Source: Panacagrimonas sp.
Lineage (GTDB): Bacteria > Pseudomonadota > Gammaproteobacteria > Nevskiales > Nevskiaceae
NCBI GenBank assembly: GCA_021773655.1
Contig: JAJFJX010000102.1
Location: 1 to 13,238 of the forward strand
Length of the DNA: 13,238 nt
Reading direction: 5' to 3'
Shown here: positions 7,176-13,087 of the stretch, piece by piece
Layout of the letters: every line of letters begins with the position of its first letter
How positions within the stretch are numbered: the first letter of the stretch is position 1
Made by a program: the position numbers and the translations under genes
Notes under the pieces: generated by a model
What the model saw: only the letters and a program-made list of their open reading frames with translations
What the model was told of the DNA's origin: nothing
Databases searched by the model: none

Positions 7176-7724
7176 GTGCAATGCCCGTTCTGCAACGCCG
7201 CCGATACCCGGGTCGTCGACTCCCGTCTGGCCGAGGACGGCACTCAGGTGCGGCGGCGACGTGAATGCGCCGACTGCAGGGGGCGTTTCACCACCTTCGA
7301 GCGTGCCCAGTTGTCGATGCCCAACATCATCAAGCGCGGGGGCAGCCCCGAGCCGTTCGACGAGGACAAGCTCAGGCGCGGTTTTGCCAGCGCGCTCTAC
7401 AAGCGCCCGGTGTCGCCCGATGCCGTCGACCACGCAGTTGAAACGGTAATGCGCCAGTTGCGCCAGAGAGGTGAGCGCGAGGTGGCCTCCGAGCAGCTCG
7501 GAGAATGGGTCATGGAACAATTGCGCGACATGGACCACGTCGCTTACGTGCGTTTTGCCTCTGTCTACCGGCGCTTCGAGGACGTCAACGCGTTTCGCGA
7601 CGAGATCGAACGCCTGCAGCAACTGCCGACGGTCGAGCAGCGCAAGAGCCAGCTCGAACTGATCGAATCGATGGACCGCGTCGCCGAGCCCGCCGTGACG
7701 ACGCGCAAGCCCCGCGGCCGATGA
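7176..7724 (+). CDS. nrdR: Transcriptional repressor NrdR
   Basis: A 182-residue regulator that represses ribonucleotide reductase operons by binding NrdR boxes when loaded with dATP/ATP. The N-terminal zinc ribbon has Cys3, Cys6, Cys31 and Cys34 (CPFC and CADC), then the basic FTTFER segment, and an ATP-cone domain spans about residues 50-140 (IIKRGGSPEPFDEDKLRRGF onward). The GTG start at 7176 gives the family N terminus M-x-CPFC; a later start would destroy the zinc ribbon. It is about 30 residues longer than the E. coli protein because of a charged C-terminal extension (from about 150, ending RKPRGR). The stop overlaps the ribD start (ATGA), so ribD is probably translationally coupled. 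I see no nrd genes here, so its targets are elsewhere. Confidence 0.96.
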   Translation: MQCPFCNAADTRVVDSRLAEDGTQVRRRRECADCRGRFTTFERAQLSMPNIIKRGGSPEPFDEDKLRRGFASALYKRPVSPDAVDHAVETVMRQLRQRGEREVASEQLGEWVMEQLRDMDHVAYVRFASVYRRFEDVNAFRDEIERLQQLPTVEQRKSQLELIESMDRVAEPAVTTRKPRGR

Positions 7725-8827
7725 GCGCAGGCGCCGAGCCCGATACGCAGGCCGCCGCCTGGATGGGCCGCGCGCTGCAGTTGGCCGAACGCGGGCGTTA
7801 CAGCAGTTTCCCCAATCCGCGCGTGGGCTGCGTGGTGGTCCGCCGGGGGCGCATTGTCGGCGAAGGCTGGCACGTGCGAGCCGGCGAGGCGCACGCCGAG
7901 GTCCATGCCCTGGACGCCGCCGGCGAACAGGCGCGTGGCGCGGAAGTCTTCGTGACCCTGGAACCCTGCGCACACCATGGGCGCACGCCGCCCTGTGTCG
8001 ATGCGCTGATCGACGCCGGCGTGGCGCGGGTGTGGGCGGCGATGCGCGACCCCGATCCGCGGGTCGCCGGCCGCGGGATCCAACGCCTTCGGGCTGCCGG
8101 CATCGAGGTCAGGGGCGGTCTGCTGGAGTCGGCCGCGCAGCAGCTCAATCGCGGTTTCGTGTCACGCCTGACCCGCGGCCGGCCCTGGGTGACGCTGAAG
8201 CTGGCCGCCAGCCTGGACGGGCGCACCGCCATGGCCAACGGCGAATCGCAGTGGATCACCGGTGCCGATGCCCGCGCCGACGTCCACCGCCTGCGCGCCG
8301 AGGCGGGTGCCGTGCTCACCGGCGCCGGCACCGTGATTGCCGACGACCCGAGCCTGAACGTGCGCCAGTTCGACGCCCGCCCGCGAGTGCCGGATCGCAT
8401 CGTGCTCGACTCGCACGCCCGGGTTCCGGCCACTGCACGGGTCTGGAACGCCGACGGCGCGCGGTGCTTTCATCTGTGTGGGCCACGGCCTGCCTCCGTG
8501 GCGGTCGAGGGCGTGCAACGAATTGGCTTGCCGCTGGATGCCGATGGCCGGGTCGACCTGCCGTCAGCGCTCAACGCCCTGGCCAAGCACGAGATCAACC
8601 AGGTGCTGGTGGAATGTGGACCCACACTGGCCGGGGCGCTGCTCGCCGCGCGACGGGTCGACGAGCTGGTGCTGTACATGGCTCCTCGCCTGCTCGGTGA
8701 GGCCGCGCGCGGGCTGGCGGCCCTGCCCGGGATCGAGCACCTGGCGCAGGCGCTGTCGATCGAATTCACGCACATCCGGCGGATCGGGCGCGACCTGCGC
8801 ATCACCGCCGTGCCGATCCAGGAGTAA
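7721..8827 (+). CDS. ribD: Bifunctional riboflavin deaminase/reductase RibD
   Basis: A 368-residue two-domain enzyme. The N-terminal zinc deaminase (about 10-145) carries HAE at 58-60 and PCAHHGRTPPC at 82-92, giving His58, Cys83 and Cys92 as zinc ligands and Glu60 as proton shuttle. It deaminates the pyrimidine made from GTP by cyclohydrolase II. The C-terminal NADPH-dependent reductase (about 155-368) shows KLAASLDGRTA (160-170), SQWITG (176-181) and VECGPTLAG (297-305), and reduces the ribosyl chain. The ATG at 7721 shares ATGA with the nrdR stop and puts the family start before MGRALQLAERG. The frame is open further upstream inside nrdR, but that part is not RibD. The ribE gene follows after eight bases. 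Function is secure. Confidence 0.97.
   Translation: MSAGAEPDTQAAAWMGRALQLAERGRYSSFPNPRVGCVVVRRGRIVGEGWHVRAGEAHAEVHALDAAGEQARGAEVFVTLEPCAHHGRTPPCVDALIDAGVARVWAAMRDPDPRVAGRGIQRLRAAGIEVRGGLLESAAQQLNRGFVSRLTRGRPWVTLKLAASLDGRTAMANGESQWITGADARADVHRLRAEAGAVLTGAGTVIADDPSLNVRQFDARPRVPDRIVLDSHARVPATARVWNADGARCFHLCGPRPASVAVEGVQRIGLPLDADGRVDLPSALNALAKHEINQVLVECGPTLAGALLAARRVDELVLYMAPRLLGEAARGLAALPGIEHLAQALSIEFTHIRRIGRDLRITAVPIQE
8820..8824 (+). promoter_or_regulatory. Ribosome-binding site for ribE inside the ribD stop region
   Basis: AGGAG ends 11 bases before the ribE ATG and overlaps the last codons of ribD, so ribosomes finishing ribD cover the site. The spacing is at the long end, but it is the only Shine-Dalgarno-like sequence for ribE. 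Confidence 0.5.
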
Positions 8828-8835
8828 CCCAGCCA

Positions 8836-9438
8836 ATGTTCACCGGCATCATCGAATCGGTCGGGCGTATCGCCGCGCTCGAACCCAGGGCAGGCGACGT
8901 CAGCCTGCGCATCGTGGCCGAAGACGGCTATCTGCAGGGCGTGCAGTCCGGCGACAGTGTCGCGGTCAGCGGCATCTGCCTGACCGCGCGCAATCCTTCT
9001 GCCGAGGGCTTCGACGCCGACGTTTCGGTGGAGACGCTGCAGGCCACCAGCAGCGGTGCCTGGGAGCCGGGACGGCGGGTGAACCTGGAAAAGGCGCTGA
9101 CACCCTCCCGGCCCCTGGGCGGACATCTGGTCTCCGGGCATGTCGACGGCGTCGGGCTTCTGCTGTCGCGCCATGAGGAGGCCCGGTCCTGGCGCATGCA
9201 GTTCCAGGCACCGGCCGAACTGGCGCGCTACATCGCGCGCAAGGGCTCGATCACCATCGACGGCGTCAGCCTGACGGTCAACGACGTCGAGGGCACCGGC
9301 TTTGGCGTTAACATCATTCCCCACACCCTGGGTCAGACGACCCTGGGCGATCTCAAACCCGGCGATGCGGTGAATCTGGAAGTCGACCTCATCGCCCGCT
9401 ACCTGGAGCGGCTGCTGGCCGCGCGCGAGACCCCATGA
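8836..9438 (+). CDS. ribE: Riboflavin synthase, alpha subunit
   Basis: A 200-residue protein that dismutates two molecules of 6,7-dimethyl-8-ribityllumazine to riboflavin and the RibD product. It has the expected two tandem lumazine-binding barrels: the first (1-97) starts with the near-invariant MFTGIIE and contains SVAVSGICLT (41-50). The second (98-190) contains GGHLVSGHVDG (95-105) at the junction and GSITIDGVSLTVN (137-149). A C-terminal helix (about 185-197) would drive trimer formation. The symbol varies: this enzyme is ribE in many annotations and ribC in E. coli. The stop overlaps the next start as ATGA (9435-9438), so ribBX is probably coupled to it. It forms a continuous unit with ribD and the following genes. 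Confidence 0.97.
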   Translation: MFTGIIESVGRIAALEPRAGDVSLRIVAEDGYLQGVQSGDSVAVSGICLTARNPSAEGFDADVSVETLQATSSGAWEPGRRVNLEKALTPSRPLGGHLVSGHVDGVGLLLSRHEEARSWRMQFQAPAELARYIARKGSITIDGVSLTVNDVEGTGFGVNIIPHTLGQTTLGDLKPGDAVNLEVDLIARYLERLLAARETP

Positions 9439-10595
9439 CCGGCAAGGTAACCGCCATCAACAAGCAGTCAGATGACCCCGACCAGGGTCTGCATTACATC
9501 TCGGACATCGTCGCCGACATCAAGGCCGGCAAGATGGTGGTGCTGATGGATGATGAGGATCGCGAGAACGAGGGCGATCTGATCATGGCCGCCAGCCTGG
9601 TGCGGCCCGAGGACATCAACTTCATGGCGCGCTACGGGCGCGGCCTGATCTGCCTGACCCTGACCGCGGAGCGCTGCCGGCAGTTGCGGCTGCCGCCGAT
9701 GGTGGCTCAGGGCGACGACCTGCATCGCACCGCGTTCACGGTCTCGATCGAGGCTGCCGAAGGCGTCACCACCGGCATCTCGGCGTTTGATCGCGCGCAT
9801 ACCATCCGCGCCGCGGTCAAGCCCGATGCGCGACCCACCGACCTGGTCCAGCCCGGGCACATCTTTCCGCTGATGGCCCAGCCGGGCGGCGTGCTGGCGC
9901 GCGCCGGTCACACCGAGGCCGGCTGTGATCTGGCACGACTGGCGGGTCTGGAGCCGGCGGCGGTGATCGTCGAGATTCTCAATGAAGACGGCACCATGGC
10001 GAGGCGACCGGACCTGGAGACTTTCGCTCGCGACCACGGCCTCAAGATCGGCACCATCGCCGACCTGATCCGTTACCGGCTGGACAACGAACACAGCATC
10101 GAACGGGTGGCGGAGACCAACATCCACACAGAGTTCGGCGATTTTCACCTGGTCACTTACCAGGATGCGGTGGACAGCACCGTGCACCTGGCGCTGGTCA
10201 AGGGACAGGTCACGCCAGAGCGTCCGACCTTGGTGCGGGTGCACCTGCGCAATACCCTGGCCGACATGATCGGGGCAGAGTCCGAGCACTTCGGCTGGCC
10301 ATTGCGACGCGCAATGAAGCGGGTTGCCGAGGAGGGCAGCGGCGTGATCGTGGTGTTGCGCAAGACCGAGGCCTCGCGCGAACTGGTGCAGCAGATCATC
10401 GGACTCAACCGTCCCCAGCCGATGCTGGCCGAGGACCATCCCACCGACCCCAAGGTTCTTCGGACCTATGGCATCGGCGCGCAGATCTTGTTCGACCTGG
10501 GGGTACGGCGCATGCGGGTGCTGTCGGCCCCCAAGCGCCTGCAGGGCATCTCGGGTTTCGGACTCGAGGTGGTCGAGTACGTGCACTGTGATTGA
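9435..10595 (+). CDS. ribBX: 3,4-dihydroxy-2-butanone 4-phosphate synthase fused to a degenerate GTP cyclohydrolase II domain
   Basis: A 386-residue fusion. The N-terminal DHBP synthase (about 20-215) is intact: the acidic loop DDEDRENEGDL (39-49) that binds magnesium, FTVSIEAAEGVTTGISAFDRA (101-121), and RAGHTEAGCDLARLAG (156-171) with the catalytic His159. It makes the four-carbon unit of riboflavin from ribulose 5-phosphate. The C-terminal part (about 225-386) has the GTP cyclohydrolase II fold signature at its end (YGIGAQILFDLGVRRMRVLS, then LQGISGFGLEVVE). However, it lacks the three zinc cysteines, the QEGRGIGL catalytic stretch (RKTEASRELVQQI instead) and the TNNP motif (SAPKR). This matches the proteobacterial RibBX variant, often listed as ribBA or ribB. 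The X domain is probably non-catalytic for GTP and may be structural or regulatory. A separate ribA is required elsewhere. Confidence 0.93.
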   Translation: MTGKVTAINKQSDDPDQGLHYISDIVADIKAGKMVVLMDDEDRENEGDLIMAASLVRPEDINFMARYGRGLICLTLTAERCRQLRLPPMVAQGDDLHRTAFTVSIEAAEGVTTGISAFDRAHTIRAAVKPDARPTDLVQPGHIFPLMAQPGGVLARAGHTEAGCDLARLAGLEPAAVIVEILNEDGTMARRPDLETFARDHGLKIGTIADLIRYRLDNEHSIERVAETNIHTEFGDFHLVTYQDAVDSTVHLALVKGQVTPERPTLVRVHLRNTLADMIGAESEHFGWPLRRAMKRVAEEGSGVIVVLRKTEASRELVQQIIGLNRPQPMLAEDHPTDPKVLRTYGIGAQILFDLGVRRMRVLSAPKRLQGISGFGLEVVEYVHCD

Positions 10596-10613
10596 GGTTC
10601 GGATTGAGGCTCG
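10590..10613. repeat. 12-base tandem duplication over the ribBX stop codon
   Basis: GATTGAGGTTCG (10590-10601) is followed directly by GATTGAGGCTCG (10602-10613), with one mismatch. The first copy carries the ribBX TGA (10593-10595). The second copy is in the spacer and, because the unit is a multiple of three, repeats the TGA in the same frame, giving two tandem in-frame stops. Confidence 0.75.
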
Positions 10614-10630
10614 GCGTCCGTCCGCGGCCT

Positions 10631-10652
10631 GCCGCCCCGCACACGGGACGGC
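10631..10652 (+). other. GC-rich hairpin in the ribBX-ribH spacer
   Basis: GCCGCCCCG (10631-10639) and CGGGACGGC (10644-10652) pair with a single C/A mismatch around a 4-base loop. There is no following T-run, so it is not a clear terminator. This 90-base spacer is the natural place for control of ribH. I see no FMN-riboswitch consensus in it. Confidence 0.4.
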
Positions 10653-10685
10653 GGCCGGGTCGGCCGTCGGTGGGCCCTCACAGCC

Positions 10686-11177
10686 ATGAGCGACGTCAAA
10701 TCGGGTTTCGCAGCGCCGGCGGCGCCAACGCCGGACGAATTCTCTGCCACCCGCGTGGCGCTGCTGTCGACGCGCTGGAACGTCGAGATCATCGATGCCC
10801 TGCGCGCCGGTGCCCACCGCGCGCTGGCCGACTGGGGTGTGGTCGACGCCCGTGTCGTGGAGGTTCGTGCGCCGGGGGCCTTCGAGTTGCCGCTGGCGGC
10901 CAATGCACTGCTGCACGGCGGCCGATTCGATGCGGTGGTGGCGCTGGGTGCGGTGATTCGCGGCGACACCCCGCACTTCGACTACGTCTGCGGGCAGTGC
11001 GCGCGTGGCCTGATGGATGTGCAGCTCCGGTTCAACAAGCCGGTGGCCTTTGGCGTGCTCACCGTCGACACCGTGGCCCAGGCCGTCGAGCGCTGCGGGG
11101 CTGGAACCGACAACAAGGGCTACGAAGCCGTCTGCGCGGCCCTGGACATGCTGCGCCTGATCCGGGGCGCCTCGTGA
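10686..11177 (+). CDS. ribH: 6,7-dimethyl-8-ribityllumazine synthase
   Basis: A 163-residue subunit that condenses the RibD-derived pyrimidine with the RibBX-derived four-carbon phosphate to lumazine, the penultimate step of riboflavin synthesis; the family forms pentamers or 60-mer shells. Trp31 in STRWN stacks on the pyrimidine. GAFELP (64-69), GAVIRGDTPHFDYVC (88-102, with His97 as the proton-transfer residue) and Arg136 with TDNKG (141-145) make up the rest of the active site. The ~20 residues before the fold are a low-complexity extension (KSGFAAPAAPTPDEF). The ATG at 10686 lacks a strong Shine-Dalgarno site. Its stop overlaps the nusB GTG start (GTGA at 11174-11177), the classic ribH-nusB coupling. 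Confidence 0.97.
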   Translation: MSDVKSGFAAPAAPTPDEFSATRVALLSTRWNVEIIDALRAGAHRALADWGVVDARVVEVRAPGAFELPLAANALLHGGRFDAVVALGAVIRGDTPHFDYVCGQCARGLMDVQLRFNKPVAFGVLTVDTVAQAVERCGAGTDNKGYEAVCAALDMLRLIRGAS

Positions 11178-11620
11178 GCGGCGAATCGCAGGTTCCGGTC
11201 AGCCGGCGCAGCCTGGCGCGACGCATCACCATCCAGGCGCTGTACCAGCGGCTGGTCAACGAAACCGACGCCACGGTGCTGCTGCGCCAGTTTCGCCAGC
11301 AGGAAGAGGGCCTGGGGCGCGCCGATCCGGCCTATTTCGAGGAACTTCTGCTGGGTACGGTCGGGCAGGCGCCGGAGCTGACCCTGATGCTGGTACCGCA
11401 CCTGGACCGGCCGCTGGTGCAGCTCGATCCGGTCGAGCACGCCATCCTGCTGCTGGGGGCTTGGGAGCTGACCAACAAGCCGGAGATTCCCTGGAAGGTG
11501 GTGGTCAACGAAAGCGTCAACCTGGCGCGCACCTTCGGCGCCGAGGACGGCTACAAGTTCGTCAACGGCGTCATGGACAAGCTGGCGCGACAACTGCGTG
11601 CGGTGGAAATCGGGGCCTAG
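11174..11620 (+). CDS. nusB: Transcription antitermination factor NusB
   Basis: A 148-residue all-helical RNA-binding protein that, with NusE (ribosomal protein S10), binds boxA in rRNA leaders and promotes antitermination. Visible landmarks are the arginine-rich N terminus RRSLARRITIQALYQ (residues 11-25), DPVEHAILLLGAWEL (85-99) and the highly conserved VVNESVNLARTFGAEDGYKFVNGVMDKLAR (110-139). The GTG at 11174 overlaps the ribH stop and keeps the normal length of about 140-150 residues. The open frame extends further upstream inside ribH, but that part does not resemble NusB. No strong Shine-Dalgarno site precedes it, so coupling to ribH is likely. thiL follows after a 185-base spacer, which is unusually long for this gene pair. 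Confidence 0.96.
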   Translation: MSGESQVPVSRRSLARRITIQALYQRLVNETDATVLLRQFRQQEEGLGRADPAYFEELLLGTVGQAPELTLMLVPHLDRPLVQLDPVEHAILLLGAWELTNKPEIPWKVVVNESVNLARTFGAEDGYKFVNGVMDKLARQLRAVEIGA

Positions 11621-11805
11621 CGGGTGTGCTGCACGCTTGCTCGAACGGATTCGTGGCTTCTTCTTGCACTTGAAGGCGCGCCTGAGGATGTCGCTCCGCC
11701 TCGCCACAGGTCCAGGGTGATGAATCGCCGTGGCTTGCCAGGCACAAGGTCCGGCTCGCGAACCGCGTCCTTGAAGAATCCAGCACCACACTAGCCCGCG
11801 GCGCC
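11621..11805. other. 185-base non-coding spacer between nusB and thiL
   Basis: This is the largest gap inside the rightward operon. It is less GC-rich than its flanks and reads as neither coding strand of any family I know. It holds a widely spaced inverted pair GGATTC (11647-11652) and GAATCC (11776-11781), and CTTGAAG repeated directly at 11669-11675 and 11770-11776. No promoter, TPP riboswitch or terminator could be recognised. It could be a dispersed intergenic repeat or a decayed insertion. Confidence 0.35.
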
Positions 11806-12750
11806 GTGGACGAATTCGGCCTCATCGAGCGTTACTTTCAAGGCCTGAGCTCCGGGGCGCCGGGAACGCTGCTGGGCATCGGTGACGACTGCGCGTTGCT
11901 GCAGCCGCCGCCCGGCGAAGTCCTGGCAGTCAGTACGGACAGCCTGGTCGCCGGCCGCCATTTTCCGCCCGATACCTCGGCCGCCGACATCGGCTGGAAG
12001 ACACTGGCGGTAGGGCTGTCCGACCTGGCGGCGATGGGTGCCACGCCGCGCTGGTTCACCCTGGCGCTGACGCTTGAGGCTGTCGACCCGGACTGGCTCG
12101 ATGCCTTCGCACGGGGTCTGGGGGAGATCGCTCAACGCTTCGGCATCGGCCTGGTCGGCGGTGACACCACGCGCGGCCCGCTGAATCTGAATGCCACGGT
12201 CATCGGCAGTCTGCCGGCTGACGCCGCGGTGCGACGGTCTGGGGCCCGCGTCGGCGACGCCATCTGCGTCTCCGGTACGCTCGGCGACGCCGCACTGGCA
12301 CTGGCACAGATGCAAGCCGGGCTGGCGCCGCTGCCGGAGCTGCGCCGACGCCTGGACCGTCCCGAGCCGCGCGTGGAACTCGGCCTGGCAATGCGCTCAA
12401 TGGCGCATGCGGCCATCGACCTGTCCGATGGCCTGGCCGGTGACCTGCGCCATGTGCTGGCGGCCAGCGGGGTGGGCGCGACCATCGAGGTGCAGCGACT
12501 ACCCGCATCCGTGGCGCTGCTGCGGGGCGCCACCCAACCCTTGCAGCGCATGGACTACCAGTTGCGGGGCGGCGACGACTACGAGCTGTGCCTGTGCCTG
12601 CCCGGGGATCGCCTGCAGGCGCTGCAGGCGGTGTGTGGACTGCCCCTGACCCGCATCGGCACCGTGACAGCCGAGCCGGGCCTGCATTGGGTGGACGCAG
12701 CCGGTGCTACCTTGAGCATCCCGGAGCACGCTTACCGGCATTTCGAGTGA
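11806..12750 (+). CDS. thiL: Thiamine-monophosphate kinase
   Basis: A 314-residue ATP-dependent kinase that makes thiamine pyrophosphate from thiamine monophosphate. It has the PurM/ThiL-type fold with the metal and nucleotide motifs in order: GIGDDCA (24-30), STDSLVAGRHF (43-53), GWKTLAVGLSDLAAMGA (63-79), VGGDTTRG (117-124), DLSDGLAGDLRHVL (205-218) and GGDDYEL (255-261). The GTG at 11806 gives the family-typical N terminus MDEFGLIERYF; there is no strong ribosome-binding site. nusB-thiL order is standard in Gammaproteobacteria, but the usual next gene, pgpA, is missing and a 337-base spacer follows. No other thiamine genes are nearby, so it probably serves the salvage or synthesis pathway encoded elsewhere. 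Confidence 0.97.
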   Translation: MDEFGLIERYFQGLSSGAPGTLLGIGDDCALLQPPPGEVLAVSTDSLVAGRHFPPDTSAADIGWKTLAVGLSDLAAMGATPRWFTLALTLEAVDPDWLDAFARGLGEIAQRFGIGLVGGDTTRGPLNLNATVIGSLPADAAVRRSGARVGDAICVSGTLGDAALALAQMQAGLAPLPELRRRLDRPEPRVELGLAMRSMAHAAIDLSDGLAGDLRHVLAASGVGATIEVQRLPASVALLRGATQPLQRMDYQLRGGDDYELCLCLPGDRLQALQAVCGLPLTRIGTVTAEPGLHWVDAAGATLSIPEHAYRHFE

Positions 12751-12809
12751 ACGCCGCCCGAAGGCAAGACCCCTTCAGCGCCGATTCCGTTGTGCAGGGG
12801 ACGCCGGAG

Positions 12810-12831
12810 CACCTGCCTGACACCTGCCTGC
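12810..12831. repeat. 11-base tandem duplication downstream of thiL
   Basis: CACCTGCCTGA (12810-12820) is followed by CACCTGCCTGC (12821-12831), ten of eleven bases the same, with a degraded third unit (AACTGCCTT) just after. Nothing suggests a function. Confidence 0.65.
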
Positions 12832-12923
12832 AACTGCCTTCAGAGCCGGCCTGCCAGCCATCGCGCCGGAAACTGCGGAATGCACCTTTCAGTCCATCGC
12901 GGTTTGTCCTGGTCGGGGCGATG

Positions 12924-12958
12924 CTCAATGCTGGCGTTCCGGCCGGAGTCGCATTGAG
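12924..12958. promoter_or_regulatory. Inverted repeat, possible operator before the ETF-QO gene
   Basis: CTCAATGC (12924-12931) and GCATTGAG (12951-12958) are a perfect 8-base inverted repeat with a 19-base gap that itself contains the palindrome TCCGGCCGGA (12938-12947). The right arm lies about where the -35 region of the TAAAAT-type promoter would be, so regulator binding here could control the downstream gene. I do not recognise the site as that of a known regulator. Confidence 0.4.
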
Positions 12959-12971
12959 GCCGTGGCCGACG

Positions 12972-12977
12972 TAAAAT
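12972..12977 (+). promoter_or_regulatory. Possible -10 element for the ETF-QO gene
   Basis: TAAAAT matches five of six bases of TATAAT in an otherwise GC-rich spacer, about 110 bases before the ATG. The -35 at 17-base spacing (TCGCAT) is poor, which would fit an activator-dependent promoter. Consensus evidence only. Confidence 0.35.
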
Positions 12978-13026
12978 GCCGCTTTGCCGCTTCAAAGTAC
13001 CGCGTTTTCGGGACCGCGTATTCGGG
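12977..13026. repeat. Two tandem duplications in the ETF-QO leader
   Basis: TGCCGCTT is present twice without a gap (12977-12984 and 12985-12992). ACCGCGTTTTCGGG (12999-13012) is followed at once by ACCGCGTATTCGGG (13013-13026), with one mismatch. Both would be in the transcribed leader if the TAAAAT element is the promoter. Confidence 0.75.
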
Positions 13027-13087
13027 TGGTTTTCGACGCGTAGAAGTCCGGCATAGCCAGTCACATCATCGAGGCCAAACCCAGAGA

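Larger units (their letters stand above)
12751..13087. other. 337-base spacer with repeats and a probable promoter
   Basis: No supported gene lies between thiL and the last reading frame. Short open frames here on both strands resemble nothing and run through the flanking genes. From left to right it holds an 11-base tandem duplication (12810-12831), an 8-base inverted repeat around a palindrome (12924-12958), a -10-like TAAAAT (12972-12977), and two tandem duplications in the presumed leader (12977-12992 and 12999-13026). No clear terminator follows thiL. Confidence 0.6.

Noticed and set aside
7505..7720. The 72-codon upstream extension of the ribD frame
   Set aside because: It lies inside nrdR in another frame and has no RibD similarity; ATG 7721 gives the normal N terminus.
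10596..10685. FMN riboswitch before ribH
   Set aside because: None of the conserved FMN-element blocks are present and the spacer is only 90 bases.
9468..10976. A 502-codon open frame on the minus strand opposite ribBX and ribH
   Set aside because: Same cause: antisense of conserved enzymes with a His/Arg/Gly-rich, domain-free product.
10592..11173. The upstream extension of the nusB frame through ribH
   Set aside because: Composition is that of an out-of-frame shadow; GTG 11174 gives a normal-length NusB.
11621..11805. TPP riboswitch or tRNA gene before thiL
   Set aside because: No thi-box consensus and no TPsiC-arm or acceptor pairing could be found.
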